64,000 nucleotides of DNA from Duncaniella muricolitica (GCA_025808375.1 CP061009.1:1054001-1118000), one strand, 5' to 3'. Shown: positions 26,261 through 35,452, counted from the first letter of the stretch. Notes: generated by a model from the sequence alone, not told the origin. Numbers and translations are program-made.

Positions 26261-26291
26261 TTGGTTATTTGCGTGGAAAAGGCTAATTTTG
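26261..26291 (+). promoter_or_regulatory. Promoter of the 26313 gene
   Basis: TTG at 26261-26263 and TAATTTTG at 26284-26291 are 20 bp apart, a good consensus promoter. It lies downstream of the upstream in-frame start at 26229 and so supports ATG 26313 as the real start. Confidence 0.6.
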
Positions 26292-26312
26292 CAACCTCAA
26301 ACGACGTTAAAA

Positions 26313-27074
26313 ATGAAACACATACTGTTGTTGTCGGCTCTTCTGATGCTATGCGGACAGACCTATGGATTGCCTGTCGAGCCGACCGGAGCCGAGACTC
26401 AGGCCGTGCAGAAAAAATATTTTATCACTCTTGCTGACGGCTCGGCGGTACCCGACGTGAACTTTGAGATAAGAAAGACCCGTGGCGACAAGCCTGCAAT
26501 GGTGGCTGTGTCGAAAAATGACGGCACCGAGGTGGCCCGTTTCTACTTTTTCAGCAACTACCGGGCCTCTGCTTCAAGCTGCATCGGTTATGACCGTAGA
26601 GCCGCTGCTTTTGTCATAGAGCTGAAAAACAACGATGACTATCGTTCGGGTAAGGATTTGCTCGAGATGGCTCAGAAGTTTATACGTCCCTATGCTTCGG
26701 GCACCATATATGCCGATGTCCCCCTGCAATACATATGCAGTGCGGATGTCGCGGGCGAGCCACGGGCTGCGGCTATTCTTGACAAGGCTGCCGACAAGTC
26801 GCGAGGCCGGCTCAAAAAGAAATTGCCATCGCTCAGAATTACGGGCTATGACATACGCCGCGACTACTGGGAACTGGAAGCCCATGGCGATTTCAATCCG
26901 TTTGACTTCCAGATAGTCAACCTCAAGGCCGATTATATCGAACGTCAGGCCCGTCGGTTTGGCTACACTCAGCCTGCCGACCGCGAGTCGATAATGAAGC
27001 GGCTCGAGGAGGGCGACCGCGAGACGGCCGATTTTGTTTCGGCTCTGCTTACCATAAATAAAAAGAAGAGATAA
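26313..27074 (+). CDS. Secreted protein of unknown function
   Basis: I do not recognise a family. From ATG 26313 the 253-residue product starts with a clear signal peptide (about 1-19, MKHILLLSALLMLCGQTYG), then a short beta-rich stretch and a basic alpha/beta region. There is no lipobox or membrane segment after the signal, so it is probably periplasmic. It lies 6 bp upstream of aroE and may be cotranscribed with aroE and the YeiH-type gene, but this does not suggest a shared task. An in-frame ATG at 26229 is rejected because the promoter lies after it. Confidence 0.7.
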   Translation: MKHILLLSALLMLCGQTYGLPVEPTGAETQAVQKKYFITLADGSAVPDVNFEIRKTRGDKPAMVAVSKNDGTEVARFYFFSNYRASASSCIGYDRRAAAFVIELKNNDDYRSGKDLLEMAQKFIRPYASGTIYADVPLQYICSADVAGEPRAAAILDKAADKSRGRLKKKLPSLRITGYDIRRDYWELEAHGDFNPFDFQIVNLKADYIERQARRFGYTQPADRESIMKRLEEGDRETADFVSALLTINKKKR

Positions 27075-27080
27075 AGCTAT

Positions 27081-27845
27081 ATGAGAAATCACAAGGTATA
27101 CGGACTTATAGGCTATCCGCTCGGCCACTCGTTCTCGCGCGGATATTTCAACGACAAGTTTGCCGCCGAAGGCATAGACGCCGAGTATTGCAACTTTGAG
27201 ATACCCTCGGTGGGTGATATTCGCGATGTGCTCGATGACCACACCGATCTTGCCGGACTTAATGTCACTATACCTTACAAGGAGCAGGTGATACCCTTTC
27301 TTGACCGTCTTGATGACGATGCCGCCGCCATAGGGGCCGTCAATGTAATCAAGGTAGTGCGTCATGACCCGATCGACGATGACGATTTTGAGCTCGTGGG
27401 CTACAACTCTGACGTCGTAGGTTTTCGTGACTCCATCTCTCCGTTGCTGACACCGGGTCGCGACAAGGCCCTGATACTCGGCACTGGAGGAGCTTCCAAG
27501 GCAGTGTATCACGGATTGCGGCAGCTTGGCGTAGAGCCTGTGTATGTTTCGCGCACGGCGCGCAAGGGTGTGCTCGGATATGCCGACCTTACTCCCGAAG
27601 TGATGGCCTCTCACAAGGTGATAGTCAACACCACTCCGCTCGGCATGTATCCCAAGGTCGACAGTTGCCCCGACATACCTTACGAGTGTCTGACTCCCGA
27701 CCATCTGCTCTATGACCTGATATACAATCCTGATGTGACAGCCTTTATGAAGAAGGGCGCGGCCCGCGGGGCTGAGGTCAAAAACGGACTCGAGATGCTG
27801 TTGCTGCAGGCATTTGAGGCATGGAGAATATGGAATGAGAATTGA
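27081..27845 (+). CDS. aroE: Shikimate dehydrogenase
   Basis: AroE reduces 3-dehydroshikimate with NADPH in the aromatic amino acid pathway. The 254-residue protein (short but within range) has the shikimate-binding GYPLGHSFS (11-19), the catalytic Lys67 in NVTIPYKEQV, and the nucleotide-binding loop GTGGASKAV (134-142). The Asp of the active-site pair sits in YNSDVVGF. It follows the secreted unknown by 6 bp and precedes a YeiH-type gene by 29 bp. Confidence 0.93.
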   Translation: MRNHKVYGLIGYPLGHSFSRGYFNDKFAAEGIDAEYCNFEIPSVGDIRDVLDDHTDLAGLNVTIPYKEQVIPFLDRLDDDAAAIGAVNVIKVVRHDPIDDDDFELVGYNSDVVGFRDSISPLLTPGRDKALILGTGGASKAVYHGLRQLGVEPVYVSRTARKGVLGYADLTPEVMASHKVIVNTTPLGMYPKVDSCPDIPYECLTPDHLLYDLIYNPDVTAFMKKGAARGAEVKNGLEMLLLQAFEAWRIWNEN

Positions 27846-27874
27846 GAATAAGATAATAGTAATTACAAAAAGTT

Positions 27875-28900
27875 ATGCTTAATAGCGTGCAGTTCAATCC
27901 GGCCGAGACGGTGTCAGGCCTCGATAGAAAAAAATGTCTTTATATCCTTCTGATTTTACTGGTTGTGACACCGTTTGACCTGCTCGGTACGGGAGTGACT
28001 GTCGCCCCTTGGTTCGCACTGTTTTTGGGCATAGTCTATGCACTGTTTTTTGAGTGTCCTTATCCTAAATTCAACAAGAAGACTTCCAAATATCTGCTCC
28101 AGGCTTCGGTGGTCGGACTCGGTTTCGGCATGAATCTCACAGAGTCGCTCAAAAGCGGAAGCGACGGCATGATGTTTACCATCGTGTCGGTGTTTGGCGT
28201 GATGATTATGGGTGTGCTGTTCGGTTACTGGCTTAAGCTCAACCGCAAGACGTCCTACCTCATTTCGTCGGGCACAGCCATATGCGGCGGCAGTGCCATA
28301 GCTGCTGTAGGCCCGGTGCTCAAGGCCGATGACCATGAGATGGCCGTGTCGCTCGGAGTGGTGTTTGTGCTCAATGCCATAGCACTCTTCATATTTCCGC
28401 CCATCGGTGCTTATTTCGAGATGTCGGCCCGTCAGTTTGGCACATGGGCTGCGATAGCCATTCATGACACATCGTCTGTGGTAGGAGCCGGCGACGCTTA
28501 TTCAGCCATGCTTGCGTCGGCCGGTGTCGCTGATGCCGCTGACGCTCTTAAGCTCGCCACACTCATCAAACTCACGCGTGCCCTCTGGATTATTCCGCTG
28601 GCTCTGATGACGATGCTCATATTCAGGGAGAAAGGCAGTAAGGTGTCAATTCCCTGGTTTATATTGCTTTTTGTTGCGGCAATGATTGTCAATACCTATC
28701 TGCCGCTTCCCGCATGGCTCACCGCCACACTGGTGTATCTGGCCAAGAAGGGACTTGTGCTCACTCTTTTCCTCATAGGGGCCGGACTCTCGGTCAAGAT
28801 GATTAAAAACGTTGGTGTCAAGCCTTTTGTCCTCGCTGTGATGCTGTGGATTGTGATAGGCGTGAGCAGCTTTATAGTGGTGATGGAGACTATTGACTGA
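27875..28900 (+). CDS. YeiH/UPF0324 family putative exporter
   Basis: This polytopic membrane protein has 341 residues and about ten hydrophobic helices. Family marks are VGLGFGMNL (about 76-84), SSGTAICGGSAIAA (about 129-142) and AIHDTSSVVGAG (about 195-206). Members are annotated as putative sulfate exporters, on limited experimental ground. Its stop codon overlaps the ATG of the following ComEC-like gene, so the two are probably coupled. A sulfur-related role is plausible but unproven. Confidence 0.85.
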   Translation: MLNSVQFNPAETVSGLDRKKCLYILLILLVVTPFDLLGTGVTVAPWFALFLGIVYALFFECPYPKFNKKTSKYLLQASVVGLGFGMNLTESLKSGSDGMMFTIVSVFGVMIMGVLFGYWLKLNRKTSYLISSGTAICGGSAIAAVGPVLKADDHEMAVSLGVVFVLNAIALFIFPPIGAYFEMSARQFGTWAAIAIHDTSSVVGAGDAYSAMLASAGVADAADALKLATLIKLTRALWIIPLALMTMLIFREKGSKVSIPWFILLFVAAMIVNTYLPLPAWLTATLVYLAKKGLVLTLFLIGAGLSVKMIKNVGVKPFVLAVMLWIVIGVSSFIVVMETID

Positions 28901-30903
28901 TGGCTCCGCTGCTGCCTGTGGCTCTCGCTTTCATTGTCGGTATTCTGTTGGAGGGTGCCGGCGGAGGGGTGTGGCCGATGGTGGCTCTGATTACGGCGGC
29001 CATAGTGCTGCTTGTGTGTAAACGTATATATCCGGCCATACTGTCGCTCTGCGCGGTGGCCGGATTTTTTGTAGCCGTGGCCCACTCTCCGCAGCCTTTG
29101 CCTGAGGAGTGTTTCGAGAGACGGCACTCATGGTCGGGCACCGTGGCCGAGCACAGAGAGTATGAGGGAGCGCAGATGGTGATTGTGAGGGTTGACACCT
29201 GTGAGGGTGAGGCGTGTCCGTCGTTTATGGTCAAGTGTCTCGTCCCGTCGATGCTGCCAGCTCTTGACGAGACTGACAGGATGAGGTTTTCCGCCCGTAT
29301 GCAGTCTCTTGACAGTAACACCGATCTGCCCGACGAGGATGACTATAATGCCACCCTAAGACGTCTTGGCATACAAGCCGCGACCGTCATTGAGCCTGAC
29401 AGCGTGACCGTCGTAGTGCCCGAATCGGGAGTGGTGTATGACATAAGGCGCATGAGACGCGATGTGCAGCGGCTTATAGCCTGTGCTCCTCTTGACGTCG
29501 ACTCCCGTAGTTTTCTGATAGCCGCGCTTACGGGCGACCGTTCATGGCTTGCCGCAGAGACACGCGAGCTGTTTTCTGTTACAGGCATAGCCCATGTGCT
29601 CGCGCTCAGCGGGCTTCACGTGGGTGTGCTCTCTTTTGTGGTGACTTTGATTCTATTTCCTTTCACCGGCATGGCGGGCGGACGCTATCTGCGCATGACA
29701 GTTACGGTGGTTGTGTTATGGATTTTTACCGTAATGACGGGGCTGTCGCCATCAGTAGTGCGCGCGGTGGTCATGGCTACGCTCTTTGCCGGATGCACGA
29801 TGCTCCAGAGGGTGTGGTGTCCGTTGAACGCTCTCGGGGCGGCTGCGTTGCTTATACTCCTGTTTGCTCCGGAGCAGGTCTATACGCTCGGTTTTATGCT
29901 CACGTTTCTTGCCGTTCTCTCCATAATAGTGTTTGCCGGAAAAATCAATCCGTTTGACTATCGTCATCCATGGCTGCGTCTTTTGGCCGGCTATCTGTGT
30001 GTGACGGTTGCGGCCATGCTTGGCACCGGCATGGTGTGTGCCTATAATTTCCACATCTTTCCCGTCGGTTTTCTGATTACCAATATTGCCGTGTCGCTGC
30101 TGCTGCCTCCGTTGCTCGGCGGCGGAGTGGTGTTGTTGCTGCTCAACGCGGCTGGAGTGAGAGCTGCGTGGCTTGGTGGGGCGGTCGACAGCCTTATGGA
30201 CCTGGTGCAATGGGTGGCGCGAGGCGTTGCCGCACTGCCATGTACCACAGTTGACGGTCTGTGGCTGTCGGGTTGGATGGTGGGTGTGTATTTTGTCCTG
30301 CTCTCGCTCTTTGCTATGTGGCTTTACCGACGTCGTGTGGTGACACTCTATGCTATGGGGGCGATAGGGGTGTCGGCTGTGGTGTGGGGCACAATGACCG
30401 ATGACAGGTTGCCGGAGCATGAGGCCTATATCGTGCGCTCGGTTTCCGAGACCTCGATGGTGGTGCGGGAAGGTGACAGTCTGTATGTCCACACTACAGC
30501 TACGCGTGGACGTGTCGATGATGTCAAGGCGCGTATGGAGCGACGTTGCGGGGGATACATGACACGACGCGGCATAGACCGGTTGACCGTGATGGCCGAC
30601 GGTATGCGTAGCGGCTGCACGGTGCGTGAGGACAATCTTGTGGTGGCATGCGGCAAAAGTTTTGTATTTGTGAGTCGAGACAGCCAGGTGAGAAATTATG
30701 CCTTTACACCCTCATATGCCGTGGTGTGTCGCGGTTTTCGCGGAGATGTGTGTGCCCTTGCCATGACGGTGGGTGCCGACTCGGTGTTGCTGAGCCGCGA
30801 CCTCGACCGCCGCCGTCACGACCGGTATGTGCGCGAACTTACGCAGGCTTTCATTCCTCATCGTTCGCTGCGTGACGCTCCGCTGCATGTAGTCGGGAGA
30901 TAA
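28900..30903 (+). CDS. ComEC/Rec2-related membrane protein
   Basis: ComEC proteins form the inner-membrane channel for single-stranded DNA in natural transformation. The 667-residue chain shows N-terminal hydrophobic helices, an OB-like domain (about 75-165), and the Competence domain with GIAHVLALSGLHVGVLS (about 230-246). The last 150-170 residues are soluble. Canonical ComEC ends in a metallo-beta-lactamase-like domain with HxHxDH; I see no such motif here, so that domain is missing or degenerate. Whether the cell is competent cannot be judged. Confidence 0.85.
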   Translation: MAPLLPVALAFIVGILLEGAGGGVWPMVALITAAIVLLVCKRIYPAILSLCAVAGFFVAVAHSPQPLPEECFERRHSWSGTVAEHREYEGAQMVIVRVDTCEGEACPSFMVKCLVPSMLPALDETDRMRFSARMQSLDSNTDLPDEDDYNATLRRLGIQAATVIEPDSVTVVVPESGVVYDIRRMRRDVQRLIACAPLDVDSRSFLIAALTGDRSWLAAETRELFSVTGIAHVLALSGLHVGVLSFVVTLILFPFTGMAGGRYLRMTVTVVVLWIFTVMTGLSPSVVRAVVMATLFAGCTMLQRVWCPLNALGAAALLILLFAPEQVYTLGFMLTFLAVLSIIVFAGKINPFDYRHPWLRLLAGYLCVTVAAMLGTGMVCAYNFHIFPVGFLITNIAVSLLLPPLLGGGVVLLLLNAAGVRAAWLGGAVDSLMDLVQWVARGVAALPCTTVDGLWLSGWMVGVYFVLLSLFAMWLYRRRVVTLYAMGAIGVSAVVWGTMTDDRLPEHEAYIVRSVSETSMVVREGDSLYVHTTATRGRVDDVKARMERRCGGYMTRRGIDRLTVMADGMRSGCTVREDNLVVACGKSFVFVSRDSQVRNYAFTPSYAVVCRGFRGDVCALAMTVGADSVLLSRDLDRRRHDRYVRELTQAFIPHRSLRDAPLHVVGR

Positions 30904-30911
30904 GCGTGGTG

Positions 30912-31931
30912 TTATTCGCGCGATGGTACGCGTGAGAATCGGAGTGTAGTCTTGAGCAGAGGAAACGACAATGTGAGCAGTGCGTTGTTGCTGTCGAGCG
31001 AGGCATGTATGTCGGAGCTGATCCGGCTGAATGTCGAATCAATCCATTCCATATCATAGTGGCCTTGAAATATAGTTGGGCGCAATGAGCCTTTGAGCAT
31101 CATAGGGTGCCAACTTTCGCCGAGAGTCACAGCCCCGGAGATGTAGATTATATCATATGTTGCCCCGGTGTCGTCGGCATTGGTGTCGCTGCGCACGACG
31201 GCCAGGGTGTATTGTCCTCCCGGACGGGCGTATACAGGGTCGTTGGCCCGGTCAAAGTAGGTCCAGTAACCCTCTACTGGGTCGCGTGACGATTTGAACC
31301 GTTCTGCCAGTCGCTCGTGAGTGTAATCAGTGGCCAGTGAAAATGACGGATGAGGTCGCACTTCGGTCGAGAATAATGTCAGATACATGTGGCCTTGGCT
31401 CCATACACTGGCATCGGTGGGCTGAAATGTGTGTTGACCGATGCTGATGTCCGCGAGCTGTCGGTTGCGAGTGCCTCCTCCGCCTATGTGGAGCGTGCTG
31501 TCGGAGAGACTGACCGACAGGGTGTTGAGGTCGCCGGCCGACATGCGGAAGCCCTCGGCTTCGTGGCTGTACAGCTCTGTGCCGTTGTGTGTTATGGTAA
31601 TAATGGCTATGCGGCGGTCAAGAATGTCGCCGAAGTCGGTGTTGCCAAATTGAAGTGTGACCTTGATTGTGTCGGCGGTTGATGTCAGCGACACTCCCCA
31701 ATGGGTCTTTGACAAGCCTCTGCGCTCCTTGAGTTTTCCGAGCGATGCGCGTGCCTCGACAGTGACTGATGCCGGCGGGGTCTCCGGACCGCAGAGGTGT
31801 CGCGACAGAGTGGTGTCACTTAGTGTGAGCGGTGAGTCGAGATGGATGCGCCGGATTTCGTCCGAGGCACACACATGGCCGGATGTGCAGACGCACACCC
31901 AGCCAAGCAGTGTAAGGCCTTTAGGTCTCAT
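30912..31931 (-). CDS. Secreted protein of unknown function
   Basis: I do not recognise this 339-residue protein. A signal peptide is likely (about 1-22, ending VCA before SDEI). The rest looks beta-rich: alternating hydrophobic strands and many Thr/Ser, with a Gly run HIGGGGTRN near 150 and VRPHPSFSLATDYTHE near 210. No catalytic motif or lipobox is apparent. Its stop is 8 bp from the end of the ComEC-like gene (convergent), and purF lies upstream on the same strand. A carbohydrate-binding or lectin-like fold is conceivable but unsupported. Confidence 0.65.
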   Translation of the reverse strand: MRPKGLTLLGWVCVCTSGHVCASDEIRRIHLDSPLTLSDTTLSRHLCGPETPPASVTVEARASLGKLKERRGLSKTHWGVSLTSTADTIKVTLQFGNTDFGDILDRRIAIITITHNGTELYSHEAEGFRMSAGDLNTLSVSLSDSTLHIGGGGTRNRQLADISIGQHTFQPTDASVWSQGHMYLTLFSTEVRPHPSFSLATDYTHERLAERFKSSRDPVEGYWTYFDRANDPVYARPGGQYTLAVVRSDTNADDTGATYDIIYISGAVTLGESWHPMMLKGSLRPTIFQGHYDMEWIDSTFSRISSDIHASLDSNNALLTLSFPLLKTTLRFSRVPSRE

Positions 31932-31941
31932 TTTTAGATAG

Positions 31942-31975
31942 AGTATAGAGAGGAAAGTATAGAGAGAGTATAGAG
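31942..31975 (+). repeat. AGTATAGAG short repeats upstream of the 30912-31931 gene
   Basis: Three copies of AGTATAGAG (from 31942, 31956 and 31967) fill the 48-bp spacer between the purF-like stop and the start of the secreted-protein gene. A fourth copy is at 18126-18134. No function is known to me. Confidence 0.5.
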
Positions 31976-31979
31976 TGGG

Positions 31980-33869
31980 TCATCGTTTGTCGACGTTGCC
32001 TTCGTAGTAGTTGATGAAGGCGCGGTTGACAAGGCGTGTGCCGCCCGGGGTCGGATAGTTGCCCGAGAAGTACCAGTCGCCGGGATGATCGGGTATTGCC
32101 GAGCGGAGTCCGTCAAGTGACTGATAGATGATGTCGACTTCAGCCGAAATGGAGCCGTCGGCTGTGAGCATGTCGGCTATCTTGCGTGAGATGTCCTCCT
32201 GTGTAAAGGGAGCATAGACAGCTTTGACGCAGTTGGTTATCTCAAAGTCGAGGAGTCCTTCCTGCTGGCGGCAGCGGTCATATGTCTCGCGCAATATGTA
32301 GTCCATGCCTTTGTCCTTGAGCAGTTCGACGGCTGCGCGGAAGGCTATGAACTCGCCCATACGCGACATGTCGATGCCGTAGTAGTCGGGATAGCGCACC
32401 TGGGGTGAGGAGGACACGACTACAATCTTGCGCGGGTGCAGACGGTCGAGCATATGGAGTATCGACTGTTTGAGCGTGGTGCCTCGCACGATGCTGTCGT
32501 CAATCACCACGAGGGTGTCCACGTTGTTTTCGACGATGCCGTAAGTGACGTCATAGACGTGGGCGGCGAGGTCGTTGCGCGAGTCGCCTTCGGTGATAAA
32601 TGTGCGCAGTTTGATGTCTTTGATTGCCACTTTCTCGACTCTCAGACGCTGGCTCATGATTTCGTTGAGACGTTGCTCGTTGAGTGTTCCGGCTGTCTGC
32701 GCATTGAGTATCTGTGTGGTCTTGACTTTATTGAGTTCATCCTCAAATCCCGACACCATACCTATGAATGCAACTTCGGCCGTATTGGGGATGAATGAGA
32801 ACGCCGTGTGGGCTATGTCGCCGCCTATGCTTTGCATGATCTGTGGCACAAGGTTGGCTCCGAGCTGCTTGCGCTCGCGATAGATGTCGGCGTCGCTTCC
32901 GCGCGAGAAGTATATGCGCTCAAACGAGCATCGCTGGTTGGTGTCTTCGCCGAGTATGTCGGTGACTTTGACACGTCCGGCCTTGTCGACGATGAGCGCG
33001 CTGCCCGGGGCGAGCTCGTTGACTTCGCGGCGTGCTACGTCGAGCACAGTCTGGATTACAGGACGCTCGGATGCGAGCACCACGATTTCATCGTCATAAT
33101 AGTAAAAAGCGGGGCGTATGCCGTGGCGGTCGCGTAAGGCAAACATGTCACCCGATCCGGTGGCTCCGCAGATGACAAATCCGCCGTCCCATGCGGGAGC
33201 TGTGGATGAGAGCACTCGTGTGATGTCGAGATTATCCTCGATGGTGTTGGTGAGCAACGGTTCGTCGAGCGAGTCGCGATACTGGCGGTAGATGCGGTGG
33301 TTTTCCTTGTCGAGAGCCGCGCCGAGCTGTTCGAGCAATATCACAGTGTCGCTGTAGATGCGCGGATGCTGTCCGCTCTTGACCACCTCCTGAAAGATGG
33401 TGTCGACATTGGTCATGTTGAAGTTGCCACACATCAGCAGGTTACGCGCGCGCCAGTTGTTGCGACGCAGGAAGGGGTGGCAATATGAGATGCCGCTCTT
33501 GCCTGTGGTCGAGTAGCGCAGATGGCCCATATAGATTTCTCCGATAAACGGCACATCCTCCTCGACCTGTCGTGCCGACAGTGAGTCGACATCATAGTGG
33601 GCCACTTTGCCTCTGACTGTGTCGAAAATCTCCTGGATGGCGTCCTTGCCCAGAGCGCGTTCGCGATAGACATATTCGTTGCCCGGGAGTGAATGTAGTT
33701 TCACGACTCCTATACCTGCGCCTTCCTGCCCGCGGTTATGCTGCTTCTCCATGAGGAGGTAGAGCTTGTTAAGACCGTAGGCATACGCGCCATACTTCTG
33801 CTTGTAATATTCAAGCGGTTTGAGCAGGCGTATCATTGCCACGCCACACTCGTGTTTGAGTATCTCCAT
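31980..33869 (-). CDS. Amidophosphoribosyltransferase-type glutamine amidotransferase (long form)
   Basis: PurF-type enzymes make phosphoribosylamine from PRPP and glutamine. The N-terminal class II amidotransferase domain begins with a seven-residue leader before Cys8 (HECGVAM), the nucleophile that is normally exposed by propeptide cleavage. NRGQEGAGIG (about 47-56) follows after a longer spacer than usual. The PRPP-binding loop VVIDDSIVRGTTLKQS (about 445) is intact. At 629 residues it is roughly 150 longer than common PurF, with the extra length around the first domain and at the C-terminus. It may be the purine enzyme or a Bacteroidales paralogue; no other PurF lies in this window. Confidence 0.82.
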   Translation of the reverse strand: MEILKHECGVAMIRLLKPLEYYKQKYGAYAYGLNKLYLLMEKQHNRGQEGAGIGVVKLHSLPGNEYVYRERALGKDAIQEIFDTVRGKVAHYDVDSLSARQVEEDVPFIGEIYMGHLRYSTTGKSGISYCHPFLRRNNWRARNLLMCGNFNMTNVDTIFQEVVKSGQHPRIYSDTVILLEQLGAALDKENHRIYRQYRDSLDEPLLTNTIEDNLDITRVLSSTAPAWDGGFVICGATGSGDMFALRDRHGIRPAFYYYDDEIVVLASERPVIQTVLDVARREVNELAPGSALIVDKAGRVKVTDILGEDTNQRCSFERIYFSRGSDADIYRERKQLGANLVPQIMQSIGGDIAHTAFSFIPNTAEVAFIGMVSGFEDELNKVKTTQILNAQTAGTLNEQRLNEIMSQRLRVEKVAIKDIKLRTFITEGDSRNDLAAHVYDVTYGIVENNVDTLVVIDDSIVRGTTLKQSILHMLDRLHPRKIVVVSSSPQVRYPDYYGIDMSRMGEFIAFRAAVELLKDKGMDYILRETYDRCRQQEGLLDFEITNCVKAVYAPFTQEDISRKIADMLTADGSISAEVDIIYQSLDGLRSAIPDHPGDWYFSGNYPTPGGTRLVNRAFINYYEGNVDKR

Positions 33870-33890
33870 CTATGTTGGCTTATTACGCCA

Positions 33891-33898
33891 CAAAAGTA
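33891..33898 (-). promoter_or_regulatory. -7 box of the PurF-type gene
   Basis: The minus strand reads TACTTTTG followed by TG, about 21 nt upstream of the start codon. The -33 position falls in a T-rich tract without a clear TTG. Confidence 0.45.
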
Positions 33899-33944
33899 CA
33901 TAAAAAAGTAAAAAACCTCATTAGGCTTTCACGAATAATTTCAC

Positions 33945-33952
33945 TAATTTTG
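33945..33952 (+). promoter_or_regulatory. -7 box of the antiporter gene, abutting its start codon
   Basis: TAATTTTG followed by C ends 6 nt before the ATG at 33959. Transcription would begin at or within a few bases of the start codon, giving a leaderless or nearly leaderless mRNA. The -33 region is degenerate. Confidence 0.45.
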
Positions 33953-33958
33953 CACATT

Positions 33959-35452
33959 ATGGAGATTCTAACGTTGGAGAGCATCATGCTCATCGGTTCG
34001 GTGCTGCTCATCGCGGGCGTGCTGATAGGAAAGTCGAGCTATCGTGTGGGACTGCCGTTGCTGCTTATATTCCTGCTTGTGGGTATGGGCTTCGGCACGG
34101 ACGGTGTCGGTATACAGTTCAGTGACATGCACACGGCCCAGTTCATAGGCATGATAGCTCTGTGTGTCATACTGTTTTCAGGCGGTATGGGCACCAAGAT
34201 TTCAGCCATACGTCCTGTTATCGCGCCCGGACTTGTGCTGTCGACAGTCGGAGTGCTGCTTACGGCTCTTGTGACCGGTCTGTTCATATGGTTTCTTTCG
34301 GGTCTGAGCTGGACCAATATCCATTTTGCCTTTATGCCGTCGCTGCTTCTTGCGGCCACGATGTCGTCGACCGACTCGGCGTCGGTGTTCGGCATACTCG
34401 GTAGCCAGAAAGTGGGTATGCGCCATAATATGCGTCCCCTCCTGGAGCTCGAGAGCGGTTCTAACGACCCTATGGCCTATATGCTCACCATTATACTTAT
34501 AGAGACAATAACCCTTGGTGGCGAGCTGTCGGGCTGGAAAGTGGCCGGCCAGTTGCTGATGCAGTTTGGCATAGGCGGAGGCATGGGCTGGGCCATGGGC
34601 AAGCTGACTGTAAGGCTCATCGACCTTTACAGGCGTTGGGGCGGCAAGGCCGGTCACGACGAAGACCCCTCACAGGCCACCGCCATGCTGTCGATACTGG
34701 TGCTCGGGTCGGTGTTTCTCACCTTCTCGGCCACTACCGAGCTTGCCGGCAATGGCTATCTGGCCGTGTATATATGCGGCATAGTGCTTGGCAACGAGCG
34801 TCTGCCCAACCATCGCGGCATCAGCAAATTTATGGACGGTATGACCTGGCTCATGCAGATTGTGGTCTTTCTTATGCTCGGACTGCTTGTCAATCCTCAC
34901 GAGATGCTTGACGTGGCGGCTGTCTCGCTGCTCATCGGTGTGTTTATGATACTCGTAGGGCGTCCGCTCAGCGTGTTTCTCTCGCTGGCTCCTTTCCACA
35001 ACATAACCACCCGTTCCAAGGTGTGGATTTCGTGGGTGGGATTGCGCGGAGCCGTTCCCATAATCTTTGCCACTTATCCTGTGGTGGCCGGACTCGAGGG
35101 AGCCGGACTCATATTCAATATAGTGTTTTTCGTCACGCTGCTGTCATTGCTGATTCAGGGCACTACGGTCATACGTTCGGCCCGACGGCTGGGACTTGTG
35201 GATGACGAGAGCACCGAAGAGGATGATTTCGGTGTCGAACTTGCCGACGAGCTTCCTACCTCGCTCCACACCATAGTGCTCACGGAGCGTCATCTTGCCG
35301 ACGGCAATACGCTCCGTGACATGTCGCTGCCCGAGGGTTCGCTTGTGATGATGATCAAGCGCGGCGACCGATATATGGTGCCCAACGGCACACGCCGTCT
35401 CCTTGTCGGAGACAAACTGCTGGTGATTACCGAGGATACCTCGGCCGGATGA
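33959..35452 (+). CDS. Potassium/proton antiporter (CvrA/NhaP2-like)
   Basis: This is an inner-membrane CPA1-type cation/proton antiporter with a cytoplasmic regulatory tail. From ATG 33959 it has 497 residues: about twelve hydrophobic helices (about 1-390) with STDSASVFG and LELESGSNDPMAYML, the latter holding the ND pair used for ion exchange, then a TrkA-C (RCK-C) domain (about 420-495). The open frame extends upstream to 33872, but the extra 29 residues are basic and would include the promoter, so I chose the later ATG. K+/H+ exchange is inferred from the NhaP2-like layout. Confidence 0.87.
   Translation: MEILTLESIMLIGSVLLIAGVLIGKSSYRVGLPLLLIFLLVGMGFGTDGVGIQFSDMHTAQFIGMIALCVILFSGGMGTKISAIRPVIAPGLVLSTVGVLLTALVTGLFIWFLSGLSWTNIHFAFMPSLLLAATMSSTDSASVFGILGSQKVGMRHNMRPLLELESGSNDPMAYMLTIILIETITLGGELSGWKVAGQLLMQFGIGGGMGWAMGKLTVRLIDLYRRWGGKAGHDEDPSQATAMLSILVLGSVFLTFSATTELAGNGYLAVYICGIVLGNERLPNHRGISKFMDGMTWLMQIVVFLMLGLLVNPHEMLDVAAVSLLIGVFMILVGRPLSVFLSLAPFHNITTRSKVWISWVGLRGAVPIIFATYPVVAGLEGAGLIFNIVFFVTLLSLLIQGTTVIRSARRLGLVDDESTEEDDFGVELADELPTSLHTIVLTERHLADGNTLRDMSLPEGSLVMMIKRGDRYMVPNGTRRLLVGDKLLVITEDTSAG

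Noticed and set aside
33872..33958. Upstream start for the antiporter
   Set aside because: It would place the TAATTTTG promoter box within the gene and add a basic, non-conserved N-terminus before the first membrane helix.
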